Source: Opitutaceae bacterium (GTDB taxonomy: Bacteria; Verrucomicrobiota; Verrucomicrobiia; Opitutales; Opitutaceae). Taken from it: a stretch of DNA of 8,049 nucleotides. The position numbers and the translations under genes were made by a program. The notes below the pieces were generated by a model, which had not been told where the DNA came from, made no database searches, and worked only from the letters and a program-made list of their open reading frames with translations. Below, piece by piece: positions 6,727-8,049 of this stretch (position 1 is the first letter of the stretch; each line of letters begins with the position of its first letter). The DNA lies in the NCBI GenBank assembly GCA_023269455.1, contig JAHFTG010000095.1:1-8049 (forward strand), in the 5' to 3' direction.

Positions 6727-7134
6727 GTAATACATCTCGTCCGTCTGCTTCGCGCCAAACTGCGCCAGCGTCACGCCCTTGCACGCCTCTTCCAGCGCCG
6801 CGCGCACTTCACGCCAGACTTGATCCACGCGGCGCCCGGATTGGCCTTCGCCCGCCGCGTTCAGCTCCAACACTTCGCCTTCGATGAGCTTCACGATGTC
6901 GTAGAGCGTGATGTCCGCCGGCGGACGCGCCAGCGCGTAGCCGCCCTGCTTGCCGCGACGGCTTGTGATGAGGCCGCCGTTACGCAGCTCGCTCAGGATT
7001 TGCACGAGGTAATTGGCAGGCACCGCCTCGGCCTCGGCGAGGCCCTCGATATGGGCGAGTTCATCCGTTCCATGATACTTCGCCATCTGGGCGAGGACAC
7101 GACAGGCGTAATCAACTTTGACCGATAGTTTCAC
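6721..7134 (-). CDS. Rrf2-family winged-helix transcriptional regulator without the Fe-S cysteines
   Basis: The 137-residue protein opens MKLSVKVDYACRVLAQMA (start codon GTG), the standard Rrf2 N-terminus. A helix-turn-helix follows at about 28-55 (GLAEAEAVPANYLVQILSEL). The wing SRRGKQGGYALARPP (58-72) and ITLYDIVKLIEG (75-86) are characteristic. Rrf2 members such as IscR, NsrR and RirA carry three clustered cysteines just after this point. Here that stretch reads EVLELNAAGEGQSGRR with none; the only cysteines are Cys11 and Cys118. It therefore more likely senses by ligand or protein binding, as CymR does with CysK, but no target can be named from this window. Nothing next to it is a sulfur, iron or nitric-oxide gene. 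It is divergent from the topoisomerase gene, and autoregulation from the shared spacer is possible. Confidence 0.92.
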   Translation of the reverse strand: MKLSVKVDYACRVLAQMAKYHGTDELAHIEGLAEAEAVPANYLVQILSELRNGGLITSRRGKQGGYALARPPADITLYDIVKLIEGEVLELNAAGEGQSGRRVDQVWREVRAALEEACKGVTLAQFGAKQTDEMYYI

Positions 7135-7292
7135 AAGGCGGGCACGTTACTTCCGAATCTTTGGTCGGCAACCTAAAATACTCAAAAGCACCCCGGAAAT
7201 TTAATCATTTTTAGGGCAAAATAGGGGTTGTCCCGCCCCCTGTTTTCCAATGAGATTTCACCTTTAGATTTCATCACGTTCTCCCCCACAAA
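7135..7292. promoter_or_regulatory. Divergent intergenic region between the Rrf2 gene and the topoisomerase gene
   Basis: This 158-bp spacer must hold the start signals of both genes. Its middle (about 7171-7225) is clearly more A+T-rich than the surroundings, with TAAAAT at 7174-7179 and TTTAAT at 7200-7205 as possible plus-strand -10 boxes, but neither has a good -35 at normal spacing. I see no clear palindromic Rrf2 operator. The leader just before the topoisomerase ATG is pyrimidine-rich (CTCCCCCACAAA) and lacks a Shine-Dalgarno site. Confidence 0.45.
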
Positions 7293-8049
7293 ATGTCCGA
7301 TCAATCCGACTCCGAAAACAAAGCCAAAAACCAAGCCGGCGCCGACGCCTACGGTGCTGACAAACTCAGCCAGCTCAAGGGATTGGAAGCCGTCCGCAAG
7401 AAGCCCGGCATGTATATCGGCGGCACCGACGAACGCGCGCTCCACCACTGCGTTTCGGAAGTCTTGGACAACTCCGTGGACGAACATCTCGCCGGCTTCT
7501 GCACGCGCATCGAGGTCAACATCCATGTCGATGGCTCCATCAGCATCCGCGACAACGGCCGCGGCATCCCCGTCGATATCAACAAAGACTCCGGCCTCCC
7601 CGGCGTCGAACTCGTCCTCACCACGCTCCACTCCGGCGGCAAATACGGCCAGGGCGGCTACAAGTTCTCCGGCGGCACCCACGGCGTCGGCGCCAAGTGC
7701 GTCAACGCCGTCTCCGAATGGTTCGAGGTCGAGGTCTCCCGCGACGGCCTCGTCCACCACATGCGTTTCGAGCGCGGCCAGGTCATCAAAAAACTCGAAG
7801 TGATCGGCAAGGCCCGCGCCACCGGCACCTACGTCACGTTCAAGCCCGACGCCGAGATTTTCAAGGAAACCACCGTCTTCGTCTCCGCCCGCATCAGCCA
7901 GCGCCTGCGCGAACTCGCCTTCCTCAACTCCGGCCTCGAAATCGTCTTCACCGACGAACGCCCCGCCGATCCCAAGCCCGAGATCTACCTCTACAAAGAC
8001 GGCGTCTCCGAGTTCGTGAAGCAGCTCAATCAGGGCAAAACACCCCTGC
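7293..8049 (+). CDS. gyrB: Type IIA DNA topoisomerase subunit B, GyrB/ParE-like (3' end cut by window edge)
   Basis: This is the ATPase subunit of DNA gyrase (or topoisomerase IV), which drives strand passage and supercoiling. The 252 visible residues cover the GHKL ATP-binding domain and the start of the transducer. Motifs: LEAVRKKPGMYIG (31-43); EVLDNSVDE (56-64) with catalytic Glu56 and Mg-binding Asn60; DNGRGIP (87-93), with Asp87 the adenine-binding Asp; TLHSGGKYG (111-119), the ATP lid; and GGTHGVGAKCVNAVS (127-141). The first 23 residues before KLSQLKGLEAV are a polar extension. The start ATG is preceded by no Shine-Dalgarno site. GyrB and ParE cannot be separated safely on the ATPase domain alone; gyrB is the more common assignment. 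It is not beside dnaA, dnaN or recF here, and its partner gyrA/parC, if adjacent, is outside the window. Confidence 0.88.
   Translation, partial: MSDQSDSENKAKNQAGADAYGADKLSQLKGLEAVRKKPGMYIGGTDERALHHCVSEVLDNSVDEHLAGFCTRIEVNIHVDGSISIRDNGRGIPVDINKDSGLPGVELVLTTLHSGGKYGQGGYKFSGGTHGVGAKCVNAVSEWFEVEVSRDGLVHHMRFERGQVIKKLEVIGKARATGTYVTFKPDAEIFKETTVFVSARISQRLRELAFLNSGLEIVFTDERPADPKPEIYLYKDGVSEFVKQLNQGKTPL

Noticed and set aside
5920..7128. 402-residue plus-strand open frame spanning two genes
   Set aside because: Antisense to both the zinc-ribbon and Rrf2 genes and runs through the heptamer array, which it reads as LLATRYSLLATS; this is repeat translation, not a protein.
7182..7760. 192-residue minus-strand open frame
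   Set aside because: Antisense to the GHKL domain of the topoisomerase gene; acidic Val/Ala/Gly-rich shadow.

Overview
This is a G+C-rich chromosomal window with ordinary housekeeping content. I found no transposase, integrase, CRISPR array, tRNA or phage gene. The gene set suggests a bacterium of the Verrucomicrobia, possibly close to Opitutaceae: an AddB of the alphaproteobacterial-like type beside an AddA/RecB-like helicase, a C4 zinc-ribbon coiled-coil protein next to rnpB, first genes without Shine-Dalgarno sites, and heptamer repeats between genes. That placement is inferred from memory of such genomes and was not tested by a search.

Layout: everything from 1 to 7134 is on the minus strand; the last gene is divergent on plus. 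Reading the minus strand from its upstream end, the order is an Rrf2-family regulator (7134-6721), a heptamer-repeat patch with a hairpin (6671-6726), a zinc-ribbon/coiled-coil protein (6603-5887), a plausible promoter and the RNase P RNA gene rnpB (5791-5331), a symmetric repeat/hairpin element (5329-5188), rpsT for ribosomal protein S20 (5127-4867), a clear intrinsic terminator (4833-4794), addB (4728-1900) and addA (1903 to beyond the left edge). On plus, a GyrB/ParE-type topoisomerase gene starts at 7293 and leaves the window at the right edge.

Functional picture: addB and addA overlap by four bases (ATGA) and should make a two-subunit helicase-nuclease for resection of double-strand breaks. 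rnpB (tRNA 5' maturation) and rpsT (small ribosomal subunit) are translation-machinery genes, insulated from addBA by the rpsT terminator. The Rrf2 regulator and the topoisomerase gene share a 158-bp divergent intergenic region.

The most unusual structure is in the spacers. Arrays of 7-bp units (TGGTCAC-like, and TACTCGC/TGCTCGC-like) abut perfect hairpins with a 1-2 nt gap at two separate loci. One locus is a mirror-symmetric 142-bp element directly after rnpB, and a third short array supplies what looks like the -35 box of rnpB. No wholly new multigene system is visible; the repeat family is the best candidate for something undescribed.
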